Assembly (NCBI RefSeq): GCF_026125785.1
Contig: NZ_JAHCKL010000001.1
Location: 252,949 to 316,948 of the forward strand
Direction of reading: 5' to 3'
Length of the DNA stretch: 64,000 bases
DNA from: Hydrogenophaga sp.
Lineage (GTDB): Bacteria > Pseudomonadota > Gammaproteobacteria > Burkholderiales > Burkholderiaceae_C
Part shown: in pieces, positions 30,698-40,523 of the stretch
Layout: every line of letters begins with the position of its first letter
Position numbering within the stretch: the stretch's first letter is position 1
Made by a program: the position numbers and the translations under genes
Notes under the pieces: generated by a model
Told to the model about the DNA's origin: nothing
The model's database searches: none
What the model saw: only the letters and a program-made list of their open reading frames with translations

Positions 30698-32107
30698 ATG
30701 AAGCGAATGCTGGCCGTGTTGGCAGGCACCATGCTGCTCGGCGGGTGCAGCGTGGGCCGCCCTCCGGTGGATGTGGCCGCACCGGTGCCGCCCACCTGGT
30801 ACGCGCCCCCTCTGGCGCACCAGGGCGATGTCGGGCAGTTGAGCGCCTGGTGGGGCCGTTTCGAAGACCCGGTGCTCAGCGACTGGGTGGCGCGGGCCCA
30901 GGAGCAGAGCCCCTCGGTGGCGAGCGCGCGCGCCCAGGTGTTCGCGGCACGGGCGGCGCGGCTGAACGTGGAGGCGCAGACCGGTCCACAGGCGGCGCTG
31001 GTGGCCCAGGCCAGCAGAGGCATCACCGATCCCACCGTACCGCTGGGCACCACGCTGAGTGCCGGCGTACAGGCATCCTGGGCCATCGGCCTGTGGGGCC
31101 AGGACCAGGCTCGCCAGGACAGTGCCCAGGCGCAGCAGGACAGCGCCAATGCCGGCTGGCACGAGGCGCGCGTGCTGGTCGCCGCCGAACTCGCCCAGCT
31201 CTATTTCGCGCAGCGCCTCTGTCAGGCTCAGCGGGTGGTGGCCGAGCGCGATCGCGACTCCCGCGCCATCAGCGCCGAGAACAATGCCGTGGCCGAGCGC
31301 GCCGGACTGACCGCACCGGCGGTGGCGGCGCTGGCGCGCGCCAGTGCCGCCGAGGGCGTGGCCCGCGAACGGCAGCAGACCCAGGTGTGTGAAGGGCAGG
31401 TCAAGTCGCTGGTGGCGCTCACCGGCGTGCCGGAGCCCGAACTGCGCCGGCAACTGGCCGGCGCGCCCGCGTTGCCCGATGCAACCAGACTGGACCGCAT
31501 GCTGGCGGTGCAGGCCGTGCCGGCGGAGGTGATCCGCCAGCGCCCCGACGTGTACCGCGCGCAGCGCGATCTGGTGGCCGCCAGCGCGGAGGTGGGGGTG
31601 GCCCGGGCCGCGCTGCTGCCGGGTCTGTCGCTCTCGGGCAGCCTGCTGCGCAACCGTTTCTCGGGCGCAGGCACGCAGGTCAGCTTCAACACCTGGTCCA
31701 TCGGCCCCATTACGCTGAGCCTGCCCCTGCTGGGGCGTGCGCCGCTGCACGCGGGCGTGGACAGCGCCCAGGCACGCTATGAGGCCGCGGCCCTGGCCTA
31801 TGCGGCAACGCTGCGCAAGGCCGTGTCCGAGGTGGAGCAGGCCTTGGTCCAATTGGCGGCCCTGCGCGAGCGCGAGTCCTCCACCGAGGTCGCCGTGGCT
31901 GGCTATGGCCAGTCCTTCCTGGCCACCGAGGCGCGGTACCGCGTCGGCCTGGCCAGCCTGAACGAACTCGAAGAGGCGCGCCGCCTCAAGCTCAACGCCG
32001 ACAGCGCGGCCGTCGCGCTGCAGCAGGAGCGCCTCAATGCCTGGATCGGCCTGTACGTCGCGCTCGGTGGCGGCTTCGATCCCGTGAACAACCCTCCCGC
32101 GCCTTGA
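30698..32107 (+). CDS. RND efflux outer-membrane lipoprotein (NodT/OprM family)
   Basis: This is a TolC-like channel forming the outer-membrane exit of a tripartite pump. The 469 aa begin MKRMLAVLAGTMLLGGCSVG with lipobox LLGGC (Cys 17). Two OEP repeats follow. The conserved NodT-type pieces are WWGRFEDPVLSDWV near residue 50, ADLGQ-like helices and the AVPAEVIRQRPDVYRAQRDLVAASAEVGVARAALLPGLSLSG stretch near 270-310. It is the first gene of the cluster, 10 bp before the adaptor gene. The order outer-membrane factor, adaptor, pump differs from the more usual adaptor, pump, outer-membrane factor. No regulator adjoins. Confidence 0.92.
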   Translation: MKRMLAVLAGTMLLGGCSVGRPPVDVAAPVPPTWYAPPLAHQGDVGQLSAWWGRFEDPVLSDWVARAQEQSPSVASARAQVFAARAARLNVEAQTGPQAALVAQASRGITDPTVPLGTTLSAGVQASWAIGLWGQDQARQDSAQAQQDSANAGWHEARVLVAAELAQLYFAQRLCQAQRVVAERDRDSRAISAENNAVAERAGLTAPAVAALARASAAEGVARERQQTQVCEGQVKSLVALTGVPEPELRRQLAGAPALPDATRLDRMLAVQAVPAEVIRQRPDVYRAQRDLVAASAEVGVARAALLPGLSLSGSLLRNRFSGAGTQVSFNTWSIGPITLSLPLLGRAPLHAGVDSAQARYEAAALAYAATLRKAVSEVEQALVQLAALRERESSTEVAVAGYGQSFLATEARYRVGLASLNELEEARRLKLNADSAAVALQQERLNAWIGLYVALGGGFDPVNNPPAP

Positions 32108-32117
32108 AGAGCCCCCC

Positions 32118-33266
32118 ATGAACGCTCCGATGTCTTCTCCCGCTCCCCGTCGTCGATCACGCTGGATCTGGATCTGGATCGCGCTCGCGCTTGCACTGGT
32201 CCTGGTGGTGGTTTTCTGGGCCTTTGTCCGCAAGGCGCCTGCGCCCGCCGCCGAGACCTCTGCCGCAGCCGGCGCTGCCGAAGAGCCCAGGCCGGCGATG
32301 ACGGTGACCGTGGTCAAGCCCGAGCGCGCCAGCCTGCCCATCGGCCTGCAGGCCAATGGCGACGTCAGCGCCTGGCAGGAGGCCAGCATTGGCGCCGAAG
32401 TGAGCGGCCTGCGCCTGGCCGCGGTGAACGTCAACGTCGGCGACAGCGTGCGCAAGGGCCAGGTGCTGGCGGTCTTCGCCAGCGAGACCACGCGGGCCGA
32501 CAGCCTGCAGAGCCAGGCCAGCGTGATGCAGGCCGAAGCCAGCTATGAGAACGCCAAAGCCGATGCCGACCGCGCGCGCGCGATCCAGGACACCGGCGCG
32601 CTCTCGCGGTCGCAGGTGGCGCAGTACCTTACGCAGGAAAAAGTGGCGCGCGCCCAATGGGAAGCGGCCAAGGCCGCGCTGGCGGCCAACGAGGTGCGGC
32701 TGGGCAACACCCAGGTCAAGGCGCCGGACGACGGCGTGATCTCCGCGCGCAGCGCGACGGTGGGCGCGGTGGTGGCTTCCGGGCAGGAGCTGTTCCGGCT
32801 GGTGCGCCAGGGCCGCATGGAGTGGCGAGCGGAGGTCACGCCCAGCGAAGTGGGCCGTATCCGCGTGGGCCAGAAGGCGCAGGTCACCGCCGCCACCGGC
32901 CTGGAGGTCAGCGGGCAGGTGAGGGCGATCGCGCCCAGCGCGAACCCGCAGACGCGCAACATCCTGGTCTTCGTCGATCTGCCGCGCCACACCGACCTCA
33001 AGGCCGGCACTTTTGCGCGTGGTCGTTTCGACCTTGGCCAGAGCGACGCTCTCACGGTGCCCAGCGAGTCGGTGGTGGTGCGCGACGGCAACACCTATGT
33101 CTTCGTGATCGACGCCCAGAACAAGGCGAACCAGCGCAAGGTGCAGACAGGCCGCCGTGTGGGTGAGCGCGTGGAGCTGCTAGAAGGCCTCAAGCCCGAG
33201 GAGTCCGTGGCGGTGCAGGGCGCGGGCTTCCTCAACGAAGCCGATCTCGTGAAGGTCGTGCCATGA
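32118..33266 (+). CDS. RND efflux periplasmic adaptor subunit (HlyD/MFP family)
   Basis: This membrane-fusion protein links the inner-membrane pump to the outer-membrane channel. The 382 aa start with a basic patch and a single membrane helix (about residues 13-36). The lipoyl/barrel-sandwich halves are GEVSAWQEASIGAEVSGLRLAAVNVNVGD-like (about 75-115) and KAPDDGVISARSATVGAVVASGQELF (about 205-230). They are separated by a helical hairpin of about 70 residues rich in Ala, Gln and Arg. The C-terminal beta-barrel ends with VGERVELLEGLKPEESVAVQGAGFLNEADLV. The family is clear; the substrate is unknown. Confidence 0.93.
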   Translation: MNAPMSSPAPRRRSRWIWIWIALALALVLVVVFWAFVRKAPAPAAETSAAAGAAEEPRPAMTVTVVKPERASLPIGLQANGDVSAWQEASIGAEVSGLRLAAVNVNVGDSVRKGQVLAVFASETTRADSLQSQASVMQAEASYENAKADADRARAIQDTGALSRSQVAQYLTQEKVARAQWEAAKAALAANEVRLGNTQVKAPDDGVISARSATVGAVVASGQELFRLVRQGRMEWRAEVTPSEVGRIRVGQKAQVTAATGLEVSGQVRAIAPSANPQTRNILVFVDLPRHTDLKAGTFARGRFDLGQSDALTVPSESVVVRDGNTYVFVIDAQNKANQRKVQTGRRVGERVELLEGLKPEESVAVQGAGFLNEADLVKVVP

Positions 33267-33351
33267 ACCGCGTGTCCCGTACAGTGAATCGCCAGGCATT
33301 GGACATGACCCCCGTGGGGGAAAAGCGCCGCAGGCGCTGCAAGGGGGGCTC
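33267..33351. repeat. Palindromic GC-rich repeat between adaptor and pump genes
   Basis: The 85-bp gap holds ACCCCCGTGGGGG (33308-33320), then GCGCCGCAGGCGC and AAGGGGGGCTC directly before the ATG at 33352. The stems CCCCC/GGGGG and GCGCC/GGCGC can fold in mRNA, and the AAGGGGGG doubles as the ribosome-binding site of the pump gene. It resembles the G/C-palindrome repeats upstream of maf and may be an inserted interspersed element. Confidence 0.5.
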
Positions 33352-36300
33352 ATGAACGTTTCCGCCTGGTCGATCCGGAACCCGATTCCGGCGGCGATGC
33401 TGTTCGTCATGCTCACGCTGGCGGGCCTCTTCTCGTTCCAGCAGATGAAGGTGCAGAACTTCCCGGACCTGGATGTGCCCAACATCACCGTGCTGGCCAC
33501 GCTGCCGGGCGCCTCGCCCAACCAGCTTGAGAACGACGTCGCGCGCATCATCGAGAACAGCCTGGCTTCGCTGCAGGGCCTCAAGCACATCTACACCAAG
33601 GTGCAGGATGGCACCGTGTCCATCACGGCCGAGTTCCGCATCGAGAAAAACACGCAGGAGGCGCTGGACGATGTGCGCTCCGCCGTGGCCAAGGTGCGGG
33701 GCGACCTGCCGTCGGACCTGCGCGATCCGATCGTCAACAAGATCGAGCTCGCCGGTGGCGCCGTGCTGGCCTACACGGTGTCGTCCGACAAGATGGACGC
33801 GGAGGCGGTTTCCTGGTTCGTGGACAACGACGTCTCCAAGCTGCTGCTCTCGGTGCCCGGCGTGGGCGCGGTCAACCGCGTGGGTGGCGTCAAGCGCGAG
33901 GTGCAGGTCCTGCTGGACCCGCTCAAGCTGCAGTCGCTGGGCACCACCGCATCGGACATCTCACGCCAGCTCGCACGCGTGCAGATCGAAAGCGCGGGCG
34001 GCCGGGTGGACCTGGGCGGCAGCCAGCAGCCGCTGCGCACCCTGTCGTCGCTGGGATCGGCCCAGGAACTCGCCGGCCTGGAGCTTTCGCTCTCCGATGG
34101 CCGGCGCATCCGGCTCGACCAGATCGCCACGGTCCAGGACGCGGTGGCCGAGCCCACGGCGGCGGCCTTTCTCGATGGCCAGCCGGTGGTCGGCTTCGAG
34201 GTCGCGCGCAGCCGGGGCGCCAGCGAGATCGAAGTGGGCAACGGCGTGCGCGCCAGGCTCAAGGCGCTGCAGGAAGCCCGGCCCGATCTGCGCATCCACG
34301 AGTCCTTCGACTTCGTGACACCGGTCAAGGAGGAATTCGACGCCTCCATGACCTTGCTCTACGAAGGCGCCATGCTCGCGGTGCTGGTGGTCTGGCTGTT
34401 CCTGCGCGACTTCCGCGCCACCGTGGTGTCGGCCGTGGCCTTGCCGCTGTCGGCCATTCCGGCCTTCATCGGCATGCACTACATGGGTTTCACCATCAAC
34501 GTGGTGACGCTGCTGGCACTCTCGCTGGTGATCGGCATCCTGGTGGACGACGCCATCGTGGAGGTGGAGAACATCGTGCGCCACATGCGCATGGGCAAGA
34601 CCCCGTACCAGGCGGCCATGGAAGCGGCCGACGAGATCGGGCTGGCGGTGATCGCCACCACCTTCACGCTCATTGCGGTGTTCCTGCCCACCGCCTTCAT
34701 GGCCGGCATCCCGGGCAAGTTCTTCAAGCAGTTCGGCTGGACCGCCTCGTTCGCGGTGTTCGCCTCGCTGGTGGTGGCGCGTGCGCTCACGCCCATGATG
34801 GCGGCCTACATCCTCAAGCCCTTCGTCACCGCGCGCGAGGCGCCGCGCTGGGCCCGCGGCAACCGCGTGACGGCGGCCTTCTGGCGCTGGTCGACCAACC
34901 AGAACGAGCCGGCCTGGCTCGACACCTACCAGCGCTGGGCCGCCTGGTGCATCCGGCACCGCTGGGTCACCATGATCGGCGCCGGGGTCTTCTTCGTCGG
35001 CTCGCTGATGCTGATCCCGCTGTTGCCGCAGGGCTTCATTCCACCGGACGACAACTCCCAGACCCAGGTCTACCTGGAGCTGCCGCCCGGCGCGACGCTG
35101 CAGCAGACCATTCGCACCGCCGAACAGGCACGCCAACTCGTGGCGGCCGTGGCACACGTGAAGTCTGTCTACACCACCATCGGCTCGGGTTCCGCGGGGT
35201 CGGACCCATTCGCCCCCCAGGGCACGGCGGAATCGCGCAAGGCGGCGCTGACCATTCAGCTCGATGCGCGTGGCGCCCGTCCGCGCAAGCAGGTGATCGA
35301 GAACCAGATCCGCCAGGCCATGTCCCACCTGCCCGGTGTGCGCAGCAAGGTGGGCCTGGGCGGCTCGGGCGAGAAATACATCCTCACGCTGACCGGCAAC
35401 GACGCGGCGGCCATGCGCACCGCGGCCACGGCCATCGAGCGCGACCTGCGCACCATCCGGGGCGTGGGCAGCATCCAGTCCACCGCAGCCCTGGTGCGCA
35501 CCGAAATCAGCGTCACGCCCGACCTCGCGCGCGCCGCCGAGATGGGCGTGACCAGCAGCGCCATTGCCGAGACCCTGCGCATCGCCACCGTGGGCGACTA
35601 CGACAGCGCGCTGCCCAAGATGAACCTGCCGGAGCGGCAGATCCCCATCGTGGTCAAGCTCGACGAGGCGGCCCGCCACGATCTGGACCTGCTGGCCCGG
35701 TTGACGGTGCCCGGCAGCAAGGGACCGGTGATGCTGGGTCAGGTGGCCCAGCTCAGCTTTGGCGGCGGTCCCGCCGTGATCGACCGCTACGACCGCTCGC
35801 GCAACATCAACTTCGAGGTCGAGCTCGCCGGCATCGCGCTGGGTGACATGAAGGCCGCCGTGGAAAAACTGCCCAGCCTGCGCAACCTGCCGGCCGGGGT
35901 CTCGGTGGTCGAGATCGGCGACGCCGAGGTGCAAGGCGAGCTGTTCGCCAGCTTCGGCCTGGCCATGCTCACCGGCGTGCTGTGCATCTACATCGTGCTG
36001 GTGCTGCTGTTCAAGGCCTTCCTGCACCCGTTCACCATCCTGGCCGCGCTGCCGCTGTCGCTGGGCGGGGCCTTCGTGGCGCTGCTGTTGACCAACAAGA
36101 GCTTCTCCATGCCCTCGCTGATCGGCCTGATCATGCTCATGGGCGTGGCCACCAAGAACTCCATCCTGCTGGTGGAGTACGCCATCGAGGCGCGGCGCGA
36201 GCACGGCCTGAACCGGCTCGACGCCATCCTGGACGCCTGCCACAAGCGCGCCCGCCCGATCGTGATGACCACCATCGCCATGGGCGCGGGCATGCTGCCC

Positions 36301-36525
36301 ATCGCCGTGGGCTGGGGCGCCGCCGACAGCAGCTTCCGCTCACCCATGGCCGTGGCCGTGATCGGCGGCCTCATCACGTCCACCTTCCTCAGCCTGCTGG
36401 TGATACCGGCGGTGTTCACGCTGGTGGACGACGTGTCGCTGTTCCTGCGGCGGCTGTGGACGCGTGGGCGCACCCCGCAGGCAGGCGGTCCCACCTCCTC
36501 CTCGCCGGGCGCTGTGCCGCGATGA
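33352..36525 (+). CDS. RND efflux pump, inner-membrane permease (HAE-1/AcrB-like)
   Basis: This is a proton-driven trimeric exporter of 1057 aa. It has the RND layout: helix 1 (IPAAMLFVMLTLAGLFSF), a large periplasmic porter loop, helices 2-6, a second loop and helices 8-12. The proton-relay pair is in GILVDDAIVEVENIVRHM (about residues 398-413). The N-terminal YPDID-like segment reads FPDLDVPNITV, and the C-terminal half repeats the pattern GLIMLMGVATKNSILLVEYAIEARRE. It works with the two preceding gene products. Drug or metal specificity cannot be read: there is no heavy-metal CzcA signature, which favours hydrophobic compounds. Confidence 0.94.
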   Translation: MNVSAWSIRNPIPAAMLFVMLTLAGLFSFQQMKVQNFPDLDVPNITVLATLPGASPNQLENDVARIIENSLASLQGLKHIYTKVQDGTVSITAEFRIEKNTQEALDDVRSAVAKVRGDLPSDLRDPIVNKIELAGGAVLAYTVSSDKMDAEAVSWFVDNDVSKLLLSVPGVGAVNRVGGVKREVQVLLDPLKLQSLGTTASDISRQLARVQIESAGGRVDLGGSQQPLRTLSSLGSAQELAGLELSLSDGRRIRLDQIATVQDAVAEPTAAAFLDGQPVVGFEVARSRGASEIEVGNGVRARLKALQEARPDLRIHESFDFVTPVKEEFDASMTLLYEGAMLAVLVVWLFLRDFRATVVSAVALPLSAIPAFIGMHYMGFTINVVTLLALSLVIGILVDDAIVEVENIVRHMRMGKTPYQAAMEAADEIGLAVIATTFTLIAVFLPTAFMAGIPGKFFKQFGWTASFAVFASLVVARALTPMMAAYILKPFVTAREAPRWARGNRVTAAFWRWSTNQNEPAWLDTYQRWAAWCIRHRWVTMIGAGVFFVGSLMLIPLLPQGFIPPDDNSQTQVYLELPPGATLQQTIRTAEQARQLVAAVAHVKSVYTTIGSGSAGSDPFAPQGTAESRKAALTIQLDARGARPRKQVIENQIRQAMSHLPGVRSKVGLGGSGEKYILTLTGNDAAAMRTAATAIERDLRTIRGVGSIQSTAALVRTEISVTPDLARAAEMGVTSSAIAETLRIATVGDYDSALPKMNLPERQIPIVVKLDEAARHDLDLLARLTVPGSKGPVMLGQVAQLSFGGGPAVIDRYDRSRNINFEVELAGIALGDMKAAVEKLPSLRNLPAGVSVVEIGDAEVQGELFASFGLAMLTGVLCIYIVLVLLFKAFLHPFTILAALPLSLGGAFVALLLTNKSFSMPSLIGLIMLMGVATKNSILLVEYAIEARREHGLNRLDAILDACHKRARPIVMTTIAMGAGMLPIAVGWGAADSSFRSPMAVAVIGGLITSTFLSLLVIPAVFTLVDDVSLFLRRLWTRGRTPQAGGPTSSSPGAVPR

Positions 36526-36535
36526 GCAGGTCTCG

Positions 36536-37711
36536 TCAAGGGCTCGGGCCGCCGGCTCCCCCCGTGCCGGGGTCTGGCGACGGCGTCCGGGGTCTGGCGG
36601 ACGGATCACCGCCCACATCCCGGTAGTGCAGCGGCCTGCCTGCGGCGGCGCGGTCGGTGGCCGCGGCCAGCAGGACACCCTGGACCTGCGCATGGCCGGC
36701 GCGGCGGGCGGCCCGCATGGCCATCGGGAGGTCTACAGCGAGCGAGCGGTCTCCTTGTTGGGCGTCCAGCAGCAGGCGCACCATGTCCGCGTTCTCAGGT
36801 ACCAGGCGCGCCGCGCGCACGAGCAAGGGCGTGCCATGGACGTCCGTCAGGCCCGCCAGGGGAACGCCAGCCGCGGCCAGCGCCCGGACGCTGTCGGTGC
36901 GCCCGGCCAGCACCGCCGCCTCCACCGTGGCCGGCAGTGCAGGCGCGGCCGCGTGCACCAGCAACTGATCCAGCACCTCGGTCTGCCCGGCGAGCGCGGC
37001 GGTGAGAAGCCCCTCTTGCGGAGCGTCGAAGGCTTCGGACGCCATCAGCACCCCCGCCACGTCGGCTCGACCCGTTTCGACCGCGTACGCGGAGGACAAC
37101 GCGCCGGGGTGCGCGGGGCCACCCTGGAGCAGCACCTCCACCACCGCCGCGTGACCGAACTGGGTTGCGTGGTCCACCGGCGTCATGCCGTGGCGGTCAC
37201 GGGCCGAGAGATCGGCTCCCGCCGCCATCAGCACCCGCACCACGTCCGTGCGACCCTGGTTCGCCGCCATGTGCGCAGGGGTGCTGCCATCGGCGTTCAC
37301 GGCGTTCACGGAAGCCGGATCGTGCTCCAGCAGCATCGCCACCACCGGCGCATGGCCGGCGGCGGCCGCCACGTGCAGGGGTGAGGTACCGCCGTTGCGG
37401 GTGGTGAGCCGGAAGCTCACGCCGTGCTCCAGGAACAGCCGGACGATAGGGGCGTGCCCCCGCGAGCAAACGAGGTGCACCGCGGTCCAGCCGCGTGGGT
37501 TGCGCTGTTCTTCGAGCATCTTGAAGACGCCGTCGTCCGGCGTGGCGCCCAGAGCGTCATGGAAATACCCCAGGTCACCGGCCCTCGCGGCGGTCCACAT
37601 GGCCCTGCCTTGCATTTCCAGGGTAGCGGGAGAACGGGGCGGATCTTCCGGCCTGTAGCCCAGGCGGGTCGGATCGGGCTGGAGATCGGGGGGTGGCGGT
37701 CGCCTGGGCAT
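36536..37711 (-). CDS. Ankyrin-repeat protein
   Basis: This soluble 391-aa protein is made largely of ankyrin repeats. At least four canonical units are clear between about residues 65 and 210, with cores RGWTAVHLVCSRGHAPIVRLFLEHG, GTSPLHVAAAAGHAPVVAMLLEHD, GSTPAHMAANQGRTDVVRVLMAAGADL and GMTPVDHATQFGHAAVVEVLL. Degenerate units follow to about 350. The ends are Pro/Arg-rich and look disordered; there is no signal peptide. ATG 37711 is chosen over an upstream ATG because GAGGAG lies about 8 bp before it. It probably mediates protein binding; the partner is unknown. It converges on the RND pump gene with a 10-bp gap. Confidence 0.85.
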   Translation of the reverse strand: MPRRPPPPDLQPDPTRLGYRPEDPPRSPATLEMQGRAMWTAARAGDLGYFHDALGATPDDGVFKMLEEQRNPRGWTAVHLVCSRGHAPIVRLFLEHGVSFRLTTRNGGTSPLHVAAAAGHAPVVAMLLEHDPASVNAVNADGSTPAHMAANQGRTDVVRVLMAAGADLSARDRHGMTPVDHATQFGHAAVVEVLLQGGPAHPGALSSAYAVETGRADVAGVLMASEAFDAPQEGLLTAALAGQTEVLDQLLVHAAAPALPATVEAAVLAGRTDSVRALAAAGVPLAGLTDVHGTPLLVRAARLVPENADMVRLLLDAQQGDRSLAVDLPMAMRAARRAGHAQVQGVLLAAATDRAAAGRPLHYRDVGGDPSARPRTPSPDPGTGGAGGPSP

Positions 37712-37774
37712 GCGGGCTCTCCTCGGGTGGCGCGAACGGAGCCGCACTCTAGCCCCGCCCCGGCGCGGCACTGG

Positions 37775-37785
37775 GTGACAGTCAC
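37775..37785. promoter_or_regulatory. Perfect palindrome GTGAC-A-GTCAC upstream of the ankyrin gene
   Basis: An 11-bp perfect inverted repeat lies 64 bp upstream of the ankyrin start, in the 132-bp gap after glnD. The half-site GTGAC resembles recognition sites of Crp/Fnr or GntR-type regulators. It is a possible operator, on palindrome evidence only. Confidence 0.3.
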
Positions 37786-37843
37786 AGGATGCTCGGCGGC
37801 GGTGCCCGAGCGCATGATCCGGGCGCCGAATGGCGCGCCGGCG

Positions 37844-40519
37844 TCAACCTTCGAGGGTTTCGAGCAGCTCGGTCTCGATCTCGATCTGCCGCCGGTTCAC
37901 CTGCAACTGCGGACCGCTGATCAGGAAGGTGTCCTCCACCCGCTCGCCCAGGGTGGTGATCTTGGCGAGCTGCACGCTGATGTCGTTGCGCGCCAGCACG
38001 CGGGTGATGCCGTAGAGCAGGCCGGCGCGGTCGCTGGCCGAGATGGAAAGCAGCCAGCGCTGGGCCTTTTCGTCGGGGCGCAGGTCCACGCGCGGCGTGA
38101 CCGGGAAGCTCTTGACGCGGCGCGAGAGCCGGCCCTTGGTCGGCTGGGGCAGGGGGCCGCGCTCGTCGATGGTGCGGGCGAGGCTGTTCTCGACCATGGC
38201 GATCAGCTCGCGGTAGTGTTCCGAGAGCGAGGGCGCCACCACCTGGAAGGTGTCCAGTGCGTGACCGGTGAGGGTGGTGTGCACCCGCGCGTCCAGGATG
38301 CTGAAGTGCGAGCTGTCGAAGTAGCCGCAGATGCGGGCGAAAAGATCGTGCTGGTCGGGCGCGTACACCAGGACCTGCAGGCCTTCCCCCTCGGGCGACA
38401 GGCGCGCGCGCACGATGCAGCGGTCGGCGCCTGCGGCGTCCTTGCGCGCCGCCTGCTGGGCCATCTCGCGCGAGAGCACACGGGTGTGCCAGGCGATCTC
38501 GTCGGCCTGGTGGCGCATGAAGTAGCTCACGTCCAGCGTGTCCCACAGTGCCTTGTGGGCCATGTGGGGCAAGGCGTGCAGCGCGAGCATGGACAGCGCC
38601 TCGCGCTTGCGGCCTTCGATCACCGCACCGGGGTCGGGCGCGCGCCCGCCCAGGGAGCGCAGGGTGTAGCGGTAGAGGTCTTCGAGCAGTTTGCCCTTCC
38701 AGGCATTCCAGACCTTGGGGCTGGTGCCGCGGATGTCCGCCACGGTGAGCAGGTACAGGGCGGTGAGGTAGCGCTCGTTGCCCACACGTTTGGCAAACGC
38801 GGCGATGACGTCGGGGTCGCTCAGGTCCTCTTTCTGCGCCATGCGGCTCATGGTGAGGTGCTCGGAAACCAGGAACTCGATCAGGCGGCTGTCTTCGCGC
38901 GCGATGCCATGCTGGCGGCAGAAGGTGCGCACGTCGCGCGCACCGAGCTCGGAATGGTCGCCGCCGCGCCCTTTGGCGATGTCGTGAAACAGCGCGGCGA
39001 TGTAGAGAATCCAGGGCTTGTCCCAGCCGGCGGCCAACTGCGAGCAGAACGGGTACTCGTGCGAGTGCTCCGCGATGAAGAAGCGGCGCATGTTGCGCAG
39101 CACCATGAGGATGTGCTGGTCCACGGTGTAGACGTGGAACAGGTCGTGCTGCATCTGCCCCACGATGTGGCGGAACACCCAGAGGTAGCGCCCCAGCACC
39201 GAGGTCTGGTTCATCAGCCGCATCGCGTGGGTGATGCCCTCGGGCTCCTGCAGGATCTGCAGGAACTGGGCCCGGTTGACCGGGTCGGCGCGAAAGCGCG
39301 CATTCATCACCGGGCGCGCGTTGTAGAGCGCGCGCAGCGTGCGCGCCGACAAGCCCTTGATGCCCACCGTGGTCTGGTAGAGGTGGAAGGTCTCCAGGAT
39401 GGCGTGCGGTTGCTGCACGTAGAGGTTGTCGCTGGCCACTTCCAGCATGCCCGCCTTCTCCAGAAAACGCTCGTTCAGGGGACGCAGGCGGTCCACGCCG
39501 GCGACGTCGCTGCGCAAGCGCTCCTGGATGTTGAGCAGCAGGATCTGGTTGAGCTGGGTCACCGCCTTGGCCGCCCAGTAGTAGCGCTTCATCAGGGCTT
39601 CGCTGGCGCGGCGGGTGCCCCGTGCCGAGGGGGTGGCGCCTGGCGTGCCCGGTGCCTGGGCCTTGAAGCCGAAAGACTCGGCCACCGTGGTCTGCAGATC
39701 GAACACCAGGCGGTCCTCGCGCCGGTTGGCCAGCAGGTGCAGGCGGGCGCGGATCAGGCTCAGCAAGGCTTCGTTGGCCTTGATCTGCCGCGCTTCCAGC
39801 GGCGTGGCCAGGCCGCGCCGGGCCAATTCGTCCCAACTGCGCCCCAGGCCGGCCGCCTTGGCCACCCAGAGGATGATCTGCAGGTCGCGCAGGCCCCCGG
39901 GCGATTCCTTGCAGTTGGGCTCTAGCGAGTACGGCGTGTTCTCGAACTTGGTGTGCCGCTGGCGCATTTCCAGCGTCTTGGCGACGAAGAAGGCCTTGGG
40001 GTCCATGGCCTCGCCCAGTTCGCGCACCAGGCGGGTGAAGGCGTTCTTGCTGCCGGCAACCAGCCGGCATTCGAGCAGCGAGGTCTGTACCGTCACGTCC
40101 TTGGACGCCTCGTTGACGCACTCGGCGATGGTGCGCACGCTGGAGCCGATCTCCAGGCCCAGGTCCCAGCAAGCGCCGATGAAGGCTTCCAGGCGGGCCT
40201 TGAGGACCGCGTCCTCATCGGGCTGGCAGCCGTCGGGCAGCAGCACCAGCACGTCGATGTCGGAGAAGGGAAACAGCTCGCCCCGGCCATAGCCGCCCAC
40301 GGCGACCAGCGAGACACCGGCGGCGAAGCCGGCCTGCGTCCAGAGCTCGCGCAGGGTCTGGTCGGTCAGGCGGGAGAGGTCCCGCAAGGCCTTGCGCACG
40401 CCGCGGGTGGACGAGCCCTGCACGCCCAGGCTGGCCATGAGCGCGGCCTTGCTGCTGCGGTACTGCAGGCGCAGCGCGCCCAGGTCGCCCACGGCGGACG
40501 GCGGTGCGGTCTCGCTCAT
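37844..40519 (-). CDS. glnD: Bifunctional PII uridylyltransferase/uridylyl-removing enzyme
   Basis: GlnD senses glutamine and adds or removes UMP on PII proteins to control nitrogen assimilation. The 891-aa length is normal. The nucleotidyltransferase site [21 protein letters not shown] (about residues 75-95) has the GG...DxD pattern. The HD phosphohydrolase site is in [22 protein letters not shown] (about 490). Two C-terminal ACT domains follow, at about 700-790 ([17 protein letters not shown]) and 815-885 ([20 protein letters not shown]). It starts 4 bp after map, so the two are probably co-transcribed. Confidence 0.97.
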   Translation of the reverse strand: MSETAPPSAVGDLGALRLQYRSSKAALMASLGVQGSSTRGVRKALRDLSRLTDQTLRELWTQAGFAAGVSLVAVGGYGRGELFPFSDIDVLVLLPDGCQPDEDAVLKARLEAFIGACWDLGLEIGSSVRTIAECVNEASKDVTVQTSLLECRLVAGSKNAFTRLVRELGEAMDPKAFFVAKTLEMRQRHTKFENTPYSLEPNCKESPGGLRDLQIILWVAKAAGLGRSWDELARRGLATPLEARQIKANEALLSLIRARLHLLANRREDRLVFDLQTTVAESFGFKAQAPGTPGATPSARGTRRASEALMKRYYWAAKAVTQLNQILLLNIQERLRSDVAGVDRLRPLNERFLEKAGMLEVASDNLYVQQPHAILETFHLYQTTVGIKGLSARTLRALYNARPVMNARFRADPVNRAQFLQILQEPEGITHAMRLMNQTSVLGRYLWVFRHIVGQMQHDLFHVYTVDQHILMVLRNMRRFFIAEHSHEYPFCSQLAAGWDKPWILYIAALFHDIAKGRGGDHSELGARDVRTFCRQHGIAREDSRLIEFLVSEHLTMSRMAQKEDLSDPDVIAAFAKRVGNERYLTALYLLTVADIRGTSPKVWNAWKGKLLEDLYRYTLRSLGGRAPDPGAVIEGRKREALSMLALHALPHMAHKALWDTLDVSYFMRHQADEIAWHTRVLSREMAQQAARKDAAGADRCIVRARLSPEGEGLQVLVYAPDQHDLFARICGYFDSSHFSILDARVHTTLTGHALDTFQVVAPSLSEHYRELIAMVENSLARTIDERGPLPQPTKGRLSRRVKSFPVTPRVDLRPDEKAQRWLLSISASDRAGLLYGITRVLARNDISVQLAKITTLGERVEDTFLISGPQLQVNRRQIEIETELLETLEG

Positions 40520-40523
40520 GGCC

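Noticed and set aside
33961-36243. 760-codon minus-strand frame opposite the RND pump
   Set aside because: Antisense to a clear RND permease; the product is His/Asp/Gly-rich, as expected from reversed GC-rich codons.
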